A stretch of 64,000 nucleotides of DNA from Parasponia andersonii (GCA_002914805.1 JXTB01000290.1:429839-493838); one strand, 5' to 3'. Positions 48,429 through 60,612 are shown, numbered from the stretch's first letter. Numbers and translations: made by a program. Notes: generated by a model not told the origin, from the sequence alone.

Positions 48429-49250
48429 GATGTGGTTCCCATAGTACGATCGTTTTCGAGGTCTGCTAGCAAGTTTTCGATTGCGCAGCTCTTTCCTCTT
48501 CGTACGTTTTCTCGGGTCGTCGACAAGCGACGTGATCCCCATAGTACGATCATTTTCGAGGTATGATGGCAAGTTTTCGGTTGCGCAGCTCTTTCCTCTT
48601 CGTACATTTTCTCGGGTCGTCGACAAGCGACGTGATCCCCGTAGTACGATCGTTTTCGAGGTCTGCTGACAAGTTTTCGGTTGCGCAGCTCTTTCCTCTT
48701 CGTACGTTTTCTCGGGTCATCGACAAGTGACGTGATCCCCATAGTACGATTGTTTTCAAGGTTTGCTGGCAAGTTTTTGGTTGCGCAGCTCTTTCCTCTT
48801 CGTACATTTTCTCGGGTCGTCGAAAAGTGACGTGATCCCCATAGTACGATCGTTTTCGAGGTCTGCTGGCAAGTTTTTAGTTGCATAGCTCTTTCCACTT
48901 CGTACGTTTTTTTAGGTCATCGACAAGTGACGTGATCCCCATAGTACTATCGTTTTCGAGGTCTGTTGGCAAGTTTTTAGTTGCGCAGCTCTTTCCTCTT
49001 CGTACGTTTTCTTGGGTCATCGACAAGCGACGTGATCCCCATAGTACAATCATTTTTTAGGTCTGCTGGCAAGTTTTCAATTCCGCAGCTCTTTCCTCTT
49101 CGTACATTTTTTCGAGTCATCAACAAGCGACGTGGTCCCCATAGTACGATTATTTTTGAGATCTGCTGACAAGTTTTTGGTTGCGCAGCTCTTTCCTCTT
49201 CGTAAGTTTTCTCAGATCGTCGACAAGCGACGTGATCCCCATAGTATGAT
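48429..49250. repeat. 100-bp tandem repeats (Tat copy 2)
   Basis: The word CGTGATCCCCATAGTA starts at 48531, 48631, 48731, 48831, 48931, 49031, 49131 and 49231, an exact 100-bp step. One worn unit precedes it near 48430. Neighbouring units differ at a few sites. It is the counterpart of the 99-bp array in copy 1, read in reverse. Confidence 0.93.
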
Positions 49251-49259
49251 CCTTGATTG

Positions 49260-49740
49260 TGTGAATAATGCGTGGGGTCAGCCACTGTGGGTAGACCCCT
49301 TTTCCATAGCAATCCAAAAGATAAATCCATGCAGCAAAAAGGGAACTTGACCTGTTTTTGATTTAAACTCTTCGATAATATAGGCATTCATATGGGTCTT
49401 ACTTCATATGCATGTGTCTCAAACGTGAATAGTATGTTGGATCTGCCACTGTGGGCAGACCCCCTTTTCATAGTAGTCTAAAAGATAAATCCATGCAGCA
49501 AAAAGGGAACTTAACCTGTTTTGGATTTAAGCTTTTCGAAAATATAAGCATTCATGTGCGTCTTGCATGTGTCTCACACGCGAATAGTACATGGGGTCTG
49601 CCACTATGGGCAGATCCCTTTTCCATAGCAATTAAAAAGATAAATCCATACGGCAAAAAGATAACTTAACCTGTTTTGGATTTAAGCTTTTCAATAATAG
49701 AAGCATTCACGTGCGTCTTACATCACATACACGTGTTCTC
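49260..49740. repeat. imperfect 155-170-bp direct repeats after integrase (Tat copy 2)
   Basis: GCCACTGTGGGTAGACCCC-like words recur near 49279, 49446 and 49601, each followed by AAAAGATAAATCCAT and AACCTGTTTT. They correspond to the GTCTGCCC units of copy 1 (5340-5800), but with a different step length. Confidence 0.8.
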
Positions 49741-50950
49741 ACACGTGATACTTTTTTAAGTACTGAGCATTCCACCTGTTTGGCAGGTCTTTTCCAGTCT
49801 TGAGTTCCTTCATGACATACGCACTATTGTCAAGTGCTTTGATCACCTCATAGGGTCCAATCCAATTGGCGTCCAGTTTCGAGGAATTCCCTGTTCTGAC
49901 TTTCAAGACCCAATCCCCGACATTGAATCGTCGAGCTTTAACCTTCTTTGCGTAGTAGGACCTAGCCTGCTGGTGGTATGAAGCCAGGTGGACCAAAGCC
50001 ATGTTTCTCATTTCTTCCAGGAGGTCTGTGTTGTAGCTTAGCTTCCATTTGTTTAAGGGGGCATCTCTTACCACTTCGGAGCGAAGGGTCGGGAGGCCGA
50101 CCTCAGTCGGGATCACAGCCTCTGATCCGTAGACCATGGCGAATGGTGTTCTTCCAGTCGACCTCCGCTCCATGGTTCGATGGGCCCACACAACAGTCGG
50201 TAGCTCTTCTAACCACCTGTCTTTAGCCTCCTGCAAGTTCTTTTTGATATTACCGAATATGGCTTTGTTTGTTGCCTCTGCTTGGCCGTTCTCCTGAGGA
50301 TAGTTCACGGAAGAGAAACTGAGCCTTATATCATACAGCTCGCATAACTCCTTGAGCTTAGCATTTTGAAACTGTGTGTCATGATCGGCGTGTATCTTTT
50401 TCGGAATCCCGCATCGACAGATTATATTTTTCCAAATGAAGTTAATTGTGTCTGCTTTGTTTATAGTCGCGTAGGCTTCAGCCTCTACCCATTTGGTGAA
50501 ATAATCTGTGGCCAGTAGGATGTACCTTCTTCCCCTTGGACTTCTGGGGAGCTCTCCGACGATGTCCAAACCCCACTTGGCGAATGGCCAGGGCGTTATG
50601 TTCGAATGGAGATCCTCCGTGGGTTGGCATTTCATGGGGGCAAACCTCTGGCACTTATCACATTTTTTGACGAAATGGGTCGCCTCTCTCATCATGTATG
50701 GCCAGAAGTATCCGGCCATCAGAGCCTTGTGGGCAAGGCTACGTCTGCCAGAGTGGTTGCCGCATACTCCCTCGTGGATTTCTTCCATCAGTTTCTGCGC
50801 TTTGACGGGACCTACACACCGCAGCATCCCCATTGTCGATCTCCTATATAGTTGTTCTCCCACCATCGAGTATCTGGTAGCCTTCAGTCTGATTGACCTT
50901 AATTCTTAGGGATCTAGGGGTAGGTTCCCCAATGCCAAATACTGGGTAAT
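49739..50950 (-). pseudogene. integrase region of Tat copy 2
   Basis: A long frame (49739-50866) shows the HHCC zinc word (HKALMAGYFWP, CDKCQRFAP), the core words DYFTKWVEAEA, HADHDTQFQN and YPQENGQAEATNK with the D-D-E spacing, and a C-terminal GPYEV word. It is the best preserved part of either Tat copy. The element as a whole is broken. Confidence 0.9.
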
Positions 50951-51049
50951 GGGTTTCATCCATCCCTCGTCTACGGAGCTGGCTGCAAATACATGACGTG
51001 CGGGGGTCTCCGAGGGGTCTTTCATGTTTCTGTCCTCTAGGAGAATCTC

Positions 51050-51547
51050 TGCGTGTCCCGTTCCTCCGGTCGACGCATTCTTAGCTAGCTCATCGGCCTT
51101 CTAGTTCATTTCTCTGGGAATCTGTTCGATATTAAAGCTGTTAAAGTGGGCTTTCGCCCCCATTACTTTGGAGAAGTACCTGTGTAATATTGGCTCTTTT
51201 ACTTCGAAATCTCCCTTGACCTAACCCATAACTAACTCCGAGTCGGTCATTACTACGATGCTCTCTACTCCGAAATGCAGGGTCAGTTCAAGGCCTTTCA
51301 GCAGGGCCTCGTACTCTGCCTCATTATTCGTTGCCTGGAAACTGAGCCTCAAGGCTTTCTCTACTCTGAATCCTGTTGGGGTCTGTAGGACTATCCCGAT
51401 ACCTGACCCCGAGGCGTCCGTGGATCCGTCGGTGTAGAGGGTCCAGGTTGAAGGGTGGCGGAGGTGAGACATTTGAAGCGGATCATGCAGCTCACCGAAG
51501 GATTTGATTTCCACCAGGAAATCTGCTATGACCTGCCCTTTCTTCAC
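51050..51547 (-). pseudogene. archaeal-type RNase H region of Tat copy 2
   Basis: WTLYTDGSTD, GIGIVLQTPTG, NNEAEYEALLKGL and VMTDSELV are visible, the catalytic-word pattern of the RVT_3 family. It supports assignment to the Tat lineage, as in copy 1. Confidence 0.85.
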
Positions 51548-51549
51548 TA

Positions 51550-51980
51550 CTTGGGGCCGATACTCAATGTCTTATATCCCCAGCTCGATGACCCACTTGG
51601 TTAGTCGTCCTGATAGGTCTAGTTTGGCCAAGATCTGTTAGATCAGGAAATTCGTGTACACGGTAACAGAGTGTGCTTCAAAGTACTGCCTGAGTCTCTT
51701 CTTAGCATTGACCAGAGCGAGGACCAGTTTCTCCGTCGTACTATACCGCGTCTCGGCGTCCAGGAGCATGCGGCTTGTATAGAACACCGGCTTCTGCTTG
51801 ATGTCTTCCTCAACGAATAGTATGGCACTGATCACTACTTCGGACACTGCTAAATAAGCATACAGGCGCTCCCTCTCTGCCAGGGAAATCAGGATAGGCA
51901 AGTGACTTAGGTACAGCTTGAGGTTTGTCAGTGCCTTGTCCTGCTCCTCCCCCCAAGCAGCAGTGGAGCTTCTCTTTATG
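51550..51980 (-). pseudogene. first RNase H region of Tat copy 2
   Basis: The frame at 51638-51901 has KPVFYTSRMLLDAETRY and EKLVLALVNAKKRLRQYF, typical of the RNase H that follows Gypsy RT. It is part of a broken fossil. Confidence 0.82.
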
Positions 51981-51999
51981 CACTAGAAAAAAGGCTTGC

Positions 52000-53010
52000 A
52001 TCGGTCAGACATCTTGGAGACTAATCAGCTGAGGGCGGCTATCTTCCCGGCTAGGCGCTGGACTTCTTAAATAATTGAGGGCTCTGCACGTCTGCGATAG
52101 AGGACAACTAGGTAGGATTGGCCTCGATACCCCTTTTGCTTATGATGTGCCCCAGGAATTGACCTAAGGACAACCCGAACGCGCATTTCTTGGGGTTCAG
52201 ATGCATCCGATATTGTCTCAGAATTTGGAAACACTAGTCCAAATGTCCCAGATGACCCGAAGCTTCTCTGCTCTTTACGACCATATCGTCGATATAGACT
52301 TCCATAGTTTTCCCTAGCTATCCGGCGAACATTTTTTTCATGAGCCTCTGGTAGGTCGCCCCCGCATTCTTCAAACCAAACGGCATGCGTCTGTAATAGT
52401 ACAGGCCTCGCTCCGTGATAAATGCCGTGTGGATTTGGTCTTCCTCGTACAGGGGGATCTGGTTGTACCCCGAGTAGGCATCCAAAAAACTCATTCTGTC
52501 GAATCCTGCCATTGCGTCTACCATCTGGTCGATCTTTGGCAGGGGGAAGCTATCCTTCGGACGAGCCTTGTTCAAGTTGGTGAAGTCTATACAAGTTCAG
52601 TTGTCGCCGTTCTTCTTTACTACCACTGGGTTGGAGATCCAGGACGGGTATACATATTCCATGATTAGGCCGTTCTCCAACAGCGTCTCTACCTCCTTAT
52701 TGATTGCCTTTTTTTTCGCGCCTTGCGCGAACCTTCGGGGTCTCTACCTGACCGAAGGGAAATTTGGATCTATGTTTAACCGGTGACAGGCATGTGCGGG
52801 GTCAATCCCGGGCATGTCGTCGTGGGACCAAGCGAAGACGTCTTGGTTCCGCCTCAGGAATCCCAACAGCTTGTACTTTTCCACTTCGGGCAACAGGGCT
52901 CCGACTAATATCACCTTTGTCGGCTCTGCCTCTTTCAATGGGACTACCACCAGCTCCTCAATCGTAGACTCTGGTCCGTCAGACTCCTCCTCGATCTGTT
53001 TCATATATGC
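52000..53010 (-). pseudogene. reverse transcriptase region of Tat copy 2
   Basis: Words such as DVFAWSHDDMPGIDP (near 52815-52860), FLDAYSGYNQIPL (near 52450-52490) and MPFGLKNAGATYQRLM (near 52335-52385) mark the Gypsy RT. The catalytic YIDDMVV region lies near 52275-52300. It is broken. Confidence 0.87.
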
Positions 53011-53031
53011 TGGCAGGCGGTCCTTTGATTG

Positions 53032-53520
53032 CTATTCGTCCCCTATCGGAGTGTTCATACTCGCATCGGGTCCCTTCAGGGCTACTGAAAAATATTTTCT
53101 CGCGGAGACCTGGTCTCTTTTGATATCTATCGTATAGGTACCATCGTTTGATTGACATCTTAAGACCTGGTAGAGGGTAAAGGCGACTCCATGCATGGCG
53201 TGAATCCATCCTCTCCCCATGATGACATTGAAGGAGGACGGGCAGTCGATAACGACGAAGTCCACATCCAAGCATCTCTCCGCCGCGCAGGCCTTCAAGG
53301 TCACAACGCCCAAGGGGCTGACCTTGATACAATCGAAAGTGAATAGTGGCTGGCAGGTCAGTCTGAGCGCGTTCCGATTCAGGCCTATGTTCTCGAATAT
53401 GCTGAGGAAAAAGATATCGATGCTGCTTCCACCATCGATCAGGACCCTTCCGACCAACACGGAATCGATCTGTAACTTAATCACTAGGGGGTCGTCGTGT
53501 GGCAGGCGCACCGTGGTCAA
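53032..53520 (-). pseudogene. protease region of Tat copy 2
   Basis: LIDGGSSIDIFFLS carries the Asp-Gly-Gly catalytic word; MGRGWIHAMHG follows. It matches the protease part of copy 1 throughout. Confidence 0.82.
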
Positions 53521-53523
53521 ATC

Positions 53524-55260
53524 TTACTGGGTGAAGGCAATGGGGGCGGTGGAGGTACAGCTTTCACCCACCCTCAAATGGTTAATGGAATGTCCCATCC
53601 CCCTCAGGCGCTTCACTCTCTTCTCGGTTTTTCTTAGGCACTTTTCCTTCTCTTCCTGACCTTGGGTCTGCTTGGGTCTACCCATGATGGTCGGCACTAT
53701 GTTCAGGGCCTGGTCTCCTGACCCGGAGGCCTGGGTCTGCTTGCCTTTTTCGGGCCTAGTGGTGTCTTCCCGCGGCTGGATTCCACCAGTCTTTACGTAC
53801 TGCTTCAATTTGCCGGCATGAATCGCCACCATGACCTGCGCGTAGAGGTTGCGGTAGTTGATGGTGTCATGTCCGTGATCTTTGTGAAATTGGCAGTACC
53901 TATTCTTGTTTTTCATGTGCTCAGGAATGCCAGATTTGTGCGGGTCTTTGAAAATGCCCCTGTCCTTGTTTTGGAGGTAGATCATATCGATCGGCGTGTT
54001 GAGCTCGTACTTCGGTAGTGGGTCACGGGACACCTTCCTCCTCTTGCCGCCTTCTTGACCGCCCTGGGTGGGGGCTTCCTGTTTCAAAATCGGTCCTCGG
54101 TCTGGCGCGGGCTTCTTTGCCCCTTGCAGGGCCGAGGCTTGTGCTGGCGCTGTTGTTATCGCGGCGGATGCCTTAGCTATTTTCTGGCGGCTTTCCAACA
54201 CCATGAATACTCCTTCCAATTTGGCCTGGACGTCTGCCATATCGTACGGAAGGTTCAAGAGCAGGTGGTCCAACAGCATCGATCCTGGCTGCAGGCCCCT
54301 AACGAACGAGCTCGCGACTTGGACCGAATCATTGTTGTGCACTAGGGACATCACCTCCAGGAAACGCGTCAGGTATTTTTTCGGAGACTCGTTGACGGTT
54401 TATTCTAGCCGGTCAAGGTCTCACATGGTTTTCTACCGCCTCCGAGCACCCACATACTGCTTCAAGAAAAGTTTGCAGAAATCTTTGAACCCGTTTATGG
54501 ATTCTTTGGGAGCTGTCTGAACCACAATAAGGCTGATTTCGCCAGGGTTGTGCAGAAGACCTTGCAAGTTACAGCTTCATCCCTGGTTTCCAAGGCCATC
54601 TTCTGCTGAAAATGATATATGTGATCGAGGGGGTCAGTTTTCCCCTCGAACGGCCTAAAGGTTGGAGCAGTGAAGTCTCTCGGCTTGGGCTCCATCTGGA
54701 TCCAATCGGCGAAGGCCGTTCGGCCGATCCTTGGCACAGTTTGCTCAGCCAGGTCATCAGGGGTCTGGCTGTGATGGGCCCCCAAGCCTTTTACTCAGCT
54801 CTGCCATCATTTCTTGCTTCTAGTTAGGAAGCACACTTTCAAGGCTTTCTTGGTGTCTTCTAGCAACGGCCGCTCCGGCTTGGAACAGCCTTGTCTGACT
54901 TTGTTGCTCTCCCTGCATCCATGATCAGGATGGGGCGGGCATTTCCCTTAGCAGTTGGCCCTCGGTCTCTTGTTGGACTTCTGCGTCAAAATCTTCCCTT
55001 CGCTCGCTCCTGGCTTCGCTTGTCAGCAGCCCCTCGAGGCGGGCGTTATCCCTGCGCACCTCCGCGACTTCATCTTTTAAACCCATGATGGCCTCGTGGG
55101 CGATCTCTGCTTTCTGGCTTGCTTCTGCCAGTGCAGCGAGCATCTGGTCCAGCTTTTGCTCCAGTCCAGGTTGCGCTCCCCGGGAGCTTCCTTCGGCATC
55201 GGGTGGATTCCAGGCAGCGTCGAAACGTGTGCTTCTGGTTGTCATTCTTGAAGGTGCCAT
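53524..55260 (-). pseudogene. gag region of Tat copy 2
   Basis: The start side (54925-55260) opens with MAPSRMTTRS and an Ala/Glu/Gln-rich helix that may form a coiled coil. The gag core (about 54200-54785, FRPFEGKTDPLDHIYHF) and a basic tail (53524-54200, with a YCQFHKDHGHDT zinc-knuckle-like word) follow. It is the counterpart of 1-1260 in copy 1. Several breaks are present. Confidence 0.85.
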
Positions 55261-55347
55261 CTTCCAATGCTATATGGCTTCTTGTTCGGGGAGAGTACGA
55301 TTGTGAGACTCCAACTCTTCCTCTTGCACTCAAAGAAAAAAAATGGT

Positions 55348-55367
55348 TTCCCACAGACGGCGCCAAA
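55348..55367 (-). other. primer binding site of Tat copy 2
   Basis: Next to the inner end of the 5' LTR the minus strand reads TTTGGCGCCGTCTGTGGG, a tRNA-complementary type of site commonly found at this place in plant Gypsy elements of this group. I do not assign the exact tRNA. Confidence 0.7.
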
Positions 55368-55368
55368 C

Positions 55369-56204
55369 TGTTGGAGCGGTTTTCACCAACTTTCCACGTG
55401 TCTCTAAACTGCCGGTGTTGTATCCTCCAACTATCCACATGTCCTTGCTATCCCAAAATGCTCCCGGCTTCGGGCAGGATCGGAGAGGCGGGGGTGGTTA
55501 CCTGCAAAGACTCTCTGATGCTTAAGTCAGATATTTACCCCTGAGATTGAGTAGCAAAAATTCAATTTTTCTCTGTATCCGTATGAGTATATCTTTGTTT
55601 CTTGCTCGTAAACTTTTAAATATTTCTTTTTGTATGCGTATATGCCTCTCTTTTGGGGACACATGGCTCATATATATATAGTCCTGAAATTGTAAACCTC
55701 CTAGTTCTCAATCTCAGGACTGAGTACCTTTTTCATCAAGACTTTCTCTAGAGGACACAGGCCGAGATTATCGTGATTCTCTCTGCACAGCTGTAGCCTA
55801 GTTTCTGCCGTCCCCTATGGCTCGAGTCTGTCAGATGCGAGATTTAGACAAATCGTCGTTTTATCAGGACGGTTTGTCCCATGCGCACACCTACTCAAGA
55901 TCGCATTAAATGCTCTGTCTGGATCTGGAGCTGTGAGTTGCATCCCATTGTACTCTGGTGGAAGACCCTTGGGACTTCTGACCCCCAGCTGTCGAGGTAA
56001 GAATCGGACTGGACCGAGTCCATCGAGGGTTTGGAAGGGCTCGACCCTAACCCTGGACAGCCCAATGGCCGATGTGGTACCACGTGCGACTCGCGTAGCC
56101 TTTAGCTAATCACTCTCGACACATGTCGGATGGTGTACCCTATTTGTGACATGTTCTGCCACTTAATCGTCCACGTGGTGTATGATTTGGGAACGTGTCC
56201 TACA
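55369..56204 (-). repeat. 5' LTR of Tat copy 2
   Basis: On the + strand it runs from TGTTGGAGC to TGTCCTACA, 836 bp. The TATA-like ATATATATAG word lies near 55672-55681. The outer five bases are AGACG (56205-56209). Confidence 0.93.
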
Positions 56205-58892
56205 AGACGTGTGATGTCTAGAATTGTAGTTTTGGTATTAGGAAAAGTCTAATTAATAAAAGGGATATTGATGTACATAATTGGAAAAAGGGATATTCAT
56301 TAAACTGAACCCCAAAATTGGAGCCTCTGTGTTCAAACCCCCATTTTGAAATGGCTTAAACGTTAACCAACACATATTTCTTACAAAAATTTTAAGATTA
56401 TATGTATATACCAATTTATTATTAAATGAATGACGACTTTGATATCATTTGCAAATATTTTCTTAGAAAAAATATTAATAGCACAAATGTAATTTACAAC
56501 TTACCAATTAATGTCACATGAATAATTTATTTTTCACATTAACCTTTTATTTGTGACAAGAAAAAATTATGTATTTTACATGAACCTTATGTTCGATTTA
56601 TTTTTTGTTCCCTTCTAATATACCTAATAAGCAGGTCACGTGACTCAGGTGCGACTCGCACACGGATTAATGGTAAAATCAGACGGTATTTCACTAACGA
56701 CTAACATATGCAACAAAAAAGAAATAATAACATATCATAAATTGTAAATGTAGGGACTGCAATCAAATAAGCGTTGGATTACGTTTAAGTATTTCTTTTT
56801 AAACGTAGGGACTTAAGTGACGAATGTGGGAAATGTTAGAGATTCAAATGCTATTTTCTAAATGCGTGGAACTTAATATTGGAAAAACTTTCAAAAATTA
56901 GTAGTTGGATTTAATTTTAAAATTAATATTAGCCAAAAATTGTCTAACACTTTTTCAATAACAACGCATTGTTATAAACCAGGATCATACAAACTCATAA
57001 ATACATAACAGAATATATGGGAGCTTATACCTCTTGTACCCGTTAGATTGACGCAAGCAAATAACTCCTTCCCCCGCTAGATCTTCCGTACTATTCTTGT
57101 AGTTAATTACACAAGAATGTGGACTCTATATTACACAGGCAAAAGAACAAGTTAGCGACTTGCAATGTTATTATGAAGAAATCTAAGAACAAAATAGTAA
57201 TGTTGTTCCCTTATCCATGATTACATCTCATGCCATATTAGTACTTTATTAAGCACCTATTTGTTTAAAGTCATAAAAACATAATTCTTTTCTCATATGT
57301 CTTTTAGTTTTTACCGATTTCTTTCAAGATCATTAGTGAATATCTTTCTAATTCCATCTGTATTGATATGATTAGGCCTAACTTATGATCAAATCCTAAT
57401 GCATTAAGAGATATTATTTCACCAAATTTTATATTGTCTAAAATCATTATGTATTTTAAGAAATATATTCACCAAATAGTATAGTATATTGGTCTCCATT
57501 GACCTACTATTTTGCAATTAAAATAAAATCATATATGAGAATACACAATTATAGTCAACTCAAGATTTAAAGTCGAAATTAATAAAATTCTTTTCTATAG
57601 ACATATTTTAAATAAATTTCATATATGATCCATTACTATATATGTTCCAATACACTAGCTAAATCTTACTGACCAAGATAAGCAAACTTTTTAAACAAGG
57701 GAAACATTAGAAACGATAATGGCTATTAACCCTATTTTGTTCAAAATAACGTTGTAAAGTCTATTAGAATTAATATTTAGTATATTGTTATTAGATTAAT
57801 TACCTTTATCTAATTCACGATTGTGTATAACAATATTACGCTAGTCTAATGGATACTTCTAGTACACATACACAAGATAGATTCATGGGGATATTATATT
57901 GATTACATGAATTATGATGTTAGGACATAGGCGTGTGAATCGGGCTATCAAAGCTCAATCCAAACCCACATTTTCGGGTTTAGATAGGCTCGGATTTGGG
58001 CCTTCGGGTTTCGTAATATTTCGATTCAGACTTAATTTATAAAAGTAAAGCCTAAAGCTTGACTCTAAAAGTTTCGTGCTCGATCTTAGGGCTAGACTTT
58101 AGGCTTTACATTCGGGACAAATTTAATTTTCTAGTTTTTGAAACCAAAATAAAAATATTAAAAATATAATATGATGTAAAAAAATACAAAAACATAAAAT
58201 TGAGACGAACTTTTGAGTGATTTTAATAGAAAACAATTAAAAAATGTCTTATTTAAAATTTGAGGTTTAATTTGGGCTTTTATATATAAATTTAATAACT
58301 TTTTTGTGCTCCAGAGCTTTTTAGATTAGGCTTCGAGTTCGGGTTTTAAGTTTGGGCTTCAAACCGGACTTCGGATCGGGTTTATGTAAGAAATACTAAA
58401 CTCGAGCTTGATCCTAAGAATAATCGGGTTCGAGTTAGACTCGAGCCACATGGGATTTGTTCGAGTTCAAGTTAGACTTTTTTCAGACTTTTTTCAGCCA
58501 CATGGGCTCTTTTTTACACCCTTAAATTTAGACAAAATATATGAATTGATGGACAAACTCAAATCATATATTCAAGTTAAGTATTTAAATTCCTCGCCTA
58601 ACTAAAAAGGAGATTCCACATCGTAAAAAAGTTGAGGCTACTTCAGCAATTTATAAGTTAACATCGATTCATTGATTAGATTAACAAAAATGACACCAAA
58701 ATTGGATAAGAAACTTAAATGCATAAACACAAGAAAGTTGGTTAAAAAACATTGTTCATCTTCAATTAAGGATCTAACAGCTTGAAATCCAAAATCCATG
58801 GTACCAATATCATGGCTCCATAACTAGTGAGAGTCCTGTTTTGAGCAAAATCTAGTGAAAGTCATACATTGAGCATAACCTAAACCTTATTT
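56205..58892. other. AT-rich intergenic spacer right of Tat copy 2
   Basis: No gene is seen. A repeat-like stretch at about 57925-58510 is rich in GGGTTTAGAT, TCGGGTTCGAG and GGGCTTCAAA words with both orientations at its two ends, in the style of worn plant hAT-type MITEs. The rest has no recognisable feature. Confidence 0.45.
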
Positions 58893-58896
58893 AAAA

Positions 58897-59047
58897 ATGC
58901 TATGGGGTACAATATAGTATCCAACACCATATGACATGGTAGTCTGTTACTAGATATCTTGTGTGAAATTCAATCTATTAATTATAATTTCTAAGTTTCA
59001 AACTGCCACGTTATGTGATATTGGATACTGCTATGCTTAACATTGCT
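58897..59047. repeat. small foldback repeat (MITE-like)
   Basis: ATAGTATCCAACACCATATGACATGGTAGT (given as two abutting words at 58914-58943) pairs imperfectly with the reverse complement of GCCACGTTATGTGATATTGG (59005-59024) and the ATACTGCTATG after it. The span is about 150 bp. It is probably a tiny non-autonomous DNA element. Confidence 0.6.
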
Positions 59048-59082
59048 CTATTTTCATTGTTTAGGTGTTAGTGGAGCAACCT

Positions 59083-59115
59083 TATATATATATATATATA
59101 TATNATATATATATA
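59083..59115. repeat. (TA)n microsatellite with an N
   Basis: A pure TA run broken by N at 59104. The N probably reflects an unresolved run length. It directly borders the first MITE-like copy. Confidence 0.9.
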
Positions 59116-59357
59116 GGGCACCAATCCAGTAGGTATTTTTTTTTTTACCTATGCATAGGTATCAATTTGGCCAATGAAAATTTAGCATGCACATTTTTTT
59201 TATTGTAAAAAATAAGAGAGAGAAAGAGCATTAATGATGCACGTCTTTTCATGCACTTCATTATACCCATTGGATCACCGTTAGATGGTGATCCAACGGC
59301 TAAAAAAAAAATATCTGTCCATAGATAAAGAAAAAAAATACCTATTGGATTGACAAC
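59116..59357. mobile_element. MITE-like element, copy A, in a TA microsatellite
   Basis: It starts GGGCACCAATCCAGTAGGTA and ends TACCTATTGGATTGACAAC; the ends are inverted to each other over about 20 bp (CAATCCARTAGGTATTTTTT). It is about 240 bp, with no coding frame. TA repeats lie on both sides. Elements that target TA microsatellites, such as Micron of rice, behave this way. Confidence 0.75.
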
Positions 59358-59369
59358 TATATATTTATA

Positions 59370-59592
59370 GGGCACCAATCCAGTAGGTTTTTTTTTTTAC
59401 CTACGCATAAGTATCAATTTGGCTAATGAAAATTTAGCATGCACAATTTTTTATTGTAAAAAGTAAAAAAAAGATAGCATTAATGATACACGTCTTTTCA
59501 TGCATTTCATTATAGTCATTGGATCACCATTAGGACTAGAAAAAAAAATACATAACCATAAGTAAAAAAAAAATACCTATTAGATTGACAAC
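59370..59592. mobile_element. MITE-like element, copy B, tandem to copy A
   Basis: This is a second copy of the same 220-240-bp element in the same orientation, separated from copy A by TATATATTTATA. It lacks a short inner part (the GATGGTGATCCAACGG region) present in copy A. TA repeats follow at 59595-59606. Confidence 0.78.
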
Positions 59593-59606
59593 CATATATA
59601 TATATA

Positions 59607-60181
59607 TCACAAATAAGCAGCAACATAGGTAAACTAAACTCCAGACCCTGACATGTGACCTGGGCCACTAGTTCTCTCTCTTTTGGTTGCTTTTCTCTTT
59701 CTGGTGTCCCAATTGAAGTGTTCTCCAACCAACTGTCCTGAGTTGTTTATTAGTGCCTTTGAGATTGTTTGTGACCTCCCCTCGCCCACTTTGTTTGTTT
59801 GTCTTTTATTGAATTCCTTTCCTAGCAAAAACAAGGGAAAAAAAAAAAATCAAGACCTTGAGTTTATTTAATCCTGTTCGGGCCGAAAGCTCTTATGTCG
59901 AAACTTCGGCTTATTTTGATTTTCAATGCTAAAGTATACTCCTCAACTTATTCGGCGCCTAACAAGGTATCTTATCCAACTTTTAAATATCAACTCAAAT
60001 AATTCAAAAAAAAAAAAATTGCGAAAGACTCGATTTATATCCACACCCCTAGCCTATGATGAAGAATATCGTCCAATGACAAGCAATATTAATATTCAGA
60101 ATTAACCCCGACCATTTTTTCATAATAATAACAATAATATATAAACGAAAATTAGCTTGGAAAAAAGAAATATATAGCTGT

Positions 60182-60212
<31 letters not shown>

Positions 60213-60612
60213 TGCTTACAAAGACTTACTAGTCACAGGTACTAATTATCGCAAAAATGAGTAGACATTAATTACAGTCGAGAAGAAGTTTAGATTGGTT
60301 TGCTGTATCAAGGTTGCTCTTCTCATTCGTTGAGCAAGACCAAAAATACAAGTTGGTGCCTCCTCAAAATTTTCAGTAACAAATACACTATTATAGGTTA
60401 AAACACCAGTCCGTACACTTAAAAGGAAAAATCTGTAAGAACTTGCGTAACTTGAGTACTGATGAGGCAGTCCTCATCCACAGTGAATAAATTCTTTGGA
60501 TACACCAACAAAGTAAGGGTAGTTCATCAATACACTCCCCCCCGTGTGCCAAAATCTGTGTCAAACTTGATACCGACGACTAACTATAAGCTACTTATGC
60601 ATACAACATGTC
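59607..60612. other. intergenic spacer downstream of the SHMT gene
   Basis: No gene is seen. A (CA)n microsatellite lies at about 60182-60209. The last 200-300 bp before 60613 are likely the 3' untranslated region of SHMT, which is transcribed leftward. Confidence 0.5.

Larger units (their letters stand above)
43505..56204 (-). mobile_element. Ty3/Gypsy LTR retrotransposon, Tat lineage, copy 2 (both LTRs present)
   Basis: This fossil of 12.7 kb is on the minus strand and belongs to the same family as copy 1. LTRs are 43505-44342 (3') and 55369-56204 (5'). The flanking five bases are AGACA and AGACG, four of five matching, so a single insertion with a worn target duplication is likely. From right to left: primer site, gag, protease, RT, RNase H, second RNase H, integrase, imperfect repeats, 100-bp repeats, antisense gene, purine tract. 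It has several breaks but longer open parts than copy 1. The LTRs differ at roughly 8-10% by eye, mostly C/T and G/A changes, so the insertion is older than the Copia copy in RHL1. Confidence 0.94.

Noticed and set aside
48429-49250. Regular repeats that could suggest a CRISPR array
   Set aside because: Units are contiguous 100-bp tandem copies without unique spacers, and the setting is a plant retrotransposon.
48047-49387. Long minus-strand frames with repeated words over the 100-bp array
   Set aside because: The same tandem-repeat effect; the frames lie in the untranslated part of Tat copy 2.
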